DNA of 29,921 bases from a virus. The number at the start of each line of letters is the position of its first letter. Within the stretch, counting starts at the first letter, position 1. The DNA is taken from positions 1 to 29,921 of IMG/VR virus record IMGVR_UViG_3300004457_000309; one strand, written 5' to 3'. A model generated the notes under the pieces. The model was not told the DNA's origin. It saw only the letters and a list, made by a program, of their open reading frames with translations, and searched no databases. Both the position numbers and the translations under genes were made by a program. Positions 29,198 through 29,921 of the stretch are shown piece after piece.

Positions 29198-29857
29198 TCA
29201 TGCCTTCTTGAGTGCGACGACATTGGAGCCGACAAGACTATGCAGATCCGCTTGGACTCTTTGTCTCAGGATCGGAGGCAGTGCAATAATCGTGTTGACG
29301 ATCTCGGACATGAGCTGCTCGTCTGTCATTCTCTCATGTGCGTCGATTGCTCCCTCTTCTGCATCGTATGTTTTGAGAGCTTGCATCATTGTTATCAGCT
29401 GTCTCTGCAAGGCTGCGTATGCTTGCCATGATCCGGAGTCTTTTGCTTTCGTCATCGATTGCTTGAGCTCTGATATTTGGATTGTCAGCATCGTCCGATA
29501 ATCAAGAGTGTCTGTGCTCTTGTGTGTCTCTTCTTCTGCTTCTGGGATTGCGTGCTGTGCATCGTTCTTGTATCCATGTCTCCGAGACAGGAGCCACATT
29601 GCAGACTTGACATCTCCTTCCTGTATGGAATGTGTGATCGTCTCGAGTGCTGTCATTGCAGCATGAGCATCCGCAGCTCGGACACGTTCTGCAAAGTTTT
29701 TAAAAATCTTCTGTGCTCGAGGCTGCTCTCCTTTGGCAATCCATTTGTAAATCGTTGACCGGCCGACTCCGGCCACGTCAGACGCAATCTGCATTGTCGC
29801 GCCAGTCCTCAAAGCTTGGATTATTTTTTCTTGGCTCTCTTGTAATTTTTTGCTCAT
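29198..29857 (-). CDS. terS: Terminase small subunit
   Basis: The 219-residue protein has an N-terminal helix-turn-helix (MQIASDVAGVGRSTIYKWIA, 22-41) for binding the packaging site, a central oligomerisation part (KSAMWLLSRRHGYK near residues 84-97) typical of small terminases, and a helical C-terminal part for TerL contact. ATG 29857 is preceded by TTAGGAGACTAC, the recurrent leader whose last base here is the A of the start codon. It is the first gene of the late transcript and lies beside the terminal repeat, as expected for a cos-flanking gene. Confidence 0.85.
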   Translation of the reverse strand: MSKKLQESQEKIIQALRTGATMQIASDVAGVGRSTIYKWIAKGEQPRAQKIFKNFAERVRAADAHAAMTALETITHSIQEGDVKSAMWLLSRRHGYKNDAQHAIPEAEEETHKSTDTLDYRTMLTIQISELKQSMTKAKDSGSWQAYAALQRQLITMMQALKTYDAEEGAIDAHERMTDEQLMSEIVNTIIALPPILRQRVQADLHSLVGSNVVALKKA

Positions 29858-29910
29858 GTAGTCTCCTAATATTTTTGAAAAAAATCTGTACGTTTCTTTA
29901 AAAGCTCGCG

Positions 29911-29920
29911 GTACACGCAG
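29911..29920. repeat. 10-bp terminal direct repeat, right copy
   Basis: This is the second exact copy of GTACACGCAG, one base from the end of the window and about 55 bases upstream of the TerS start. Together with the left copy it suggests cohesive ends, or an assembly cut inside a terminal repeat. Confidence 0.6.
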
Positions 29921-29921
29921 G

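Noticed and set aside
1-29921. Integrase, excisionase or other lysogeny genes
   Set aside because: No tyrosine or serine recombinase signature was found in any plausible gene. The XRE protein alone does not show lysogeny.

Overview
The window looks like a complete or almost complete genome of a small tailed bacteriophage (Caudoviricetes) with siphovirus-type morphology. It carries a full head-packaging set (TerS, TerL, portal, scaffold, HK97-type capsid), a long-tail set (tail tube, frameshifted tail chaperones, 692-residue tape measure, hub, receptor-binding protein), a lysis pair and a compact replication module. No sheath, integrase, ribosomal gene or host housekeeping gene was recognised. 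A 10-bp direct repeat (GTACACGCAG) lies at both ends. Strong Shine-Dalgarno sites (GGAGAC...) fit a host with ordinary SD-led initiation and argue against Bacteroidota. A UviB/BhlA-like holin hints at a Gram-positive host, but the sequence does not settle it.

Layout: almost everything is on the minus strand, so read from high to low coordinates. (1) 29857-21657: TerS, DNA methyltransferase, two small genes, TerL, portal, scaffold, three small structural genes and a fiber with decapeptide repeats, closed by a terminator. (2) 21560-21375: an isolated plus-strand gene for a 61-residue basic protein ending QIDLPF, followed by two DnaA boxes. (3) 21255-8071: major capsid with its own promoter and 3' terminator hairpin, then connectors, tail tube, chaperones, tape measure, hub, fiber, L,D-transpeptidase-like lysin and holin. 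(4) 8094-7528: a plus-strand DnaQ-like exonuclease. (5) 7431-2690: early operon with five small genes (zinc-binding, XRE and helix-turn-helix types included), a SWIM zinc-finger protein, RusA resolvase, AEP-type primase, VapE-type helicase and a small basic protein. It ends at a terminator and a 245-bp zone of GGCCCACC repeats that is a candidate replication origin. (6) 2366-1037: small genes behind early promoters. (7) 1004-636: a plus-strand DNA-associated protein. (8) 568-39: two basic proteins that, if the ends join, lie just upstream of TerS.

Most neighbouring genes overlap by 1 or 4 bases (TAATG/ATGA), implying translational coupling. Early promoters share a TTTTGTTG(N)CA element and may be controlled by the XRE or helix-turn-helix proteins of the early operon.

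The least expected observations are these. The capsid-gene terminator hairpin carries, centred in its 26-nt loop, a perfect 10-nt complement (TGTAGTCTCC) of the leader GGAGACTACA found in front of six genes of this phage. The 61-residue protein ends in an Hda-like clamp-binding motif next to paired DnaA boxes. A small SWIM zinc-finger gene is coupled to RusA. All functional proposals for these three are inference.
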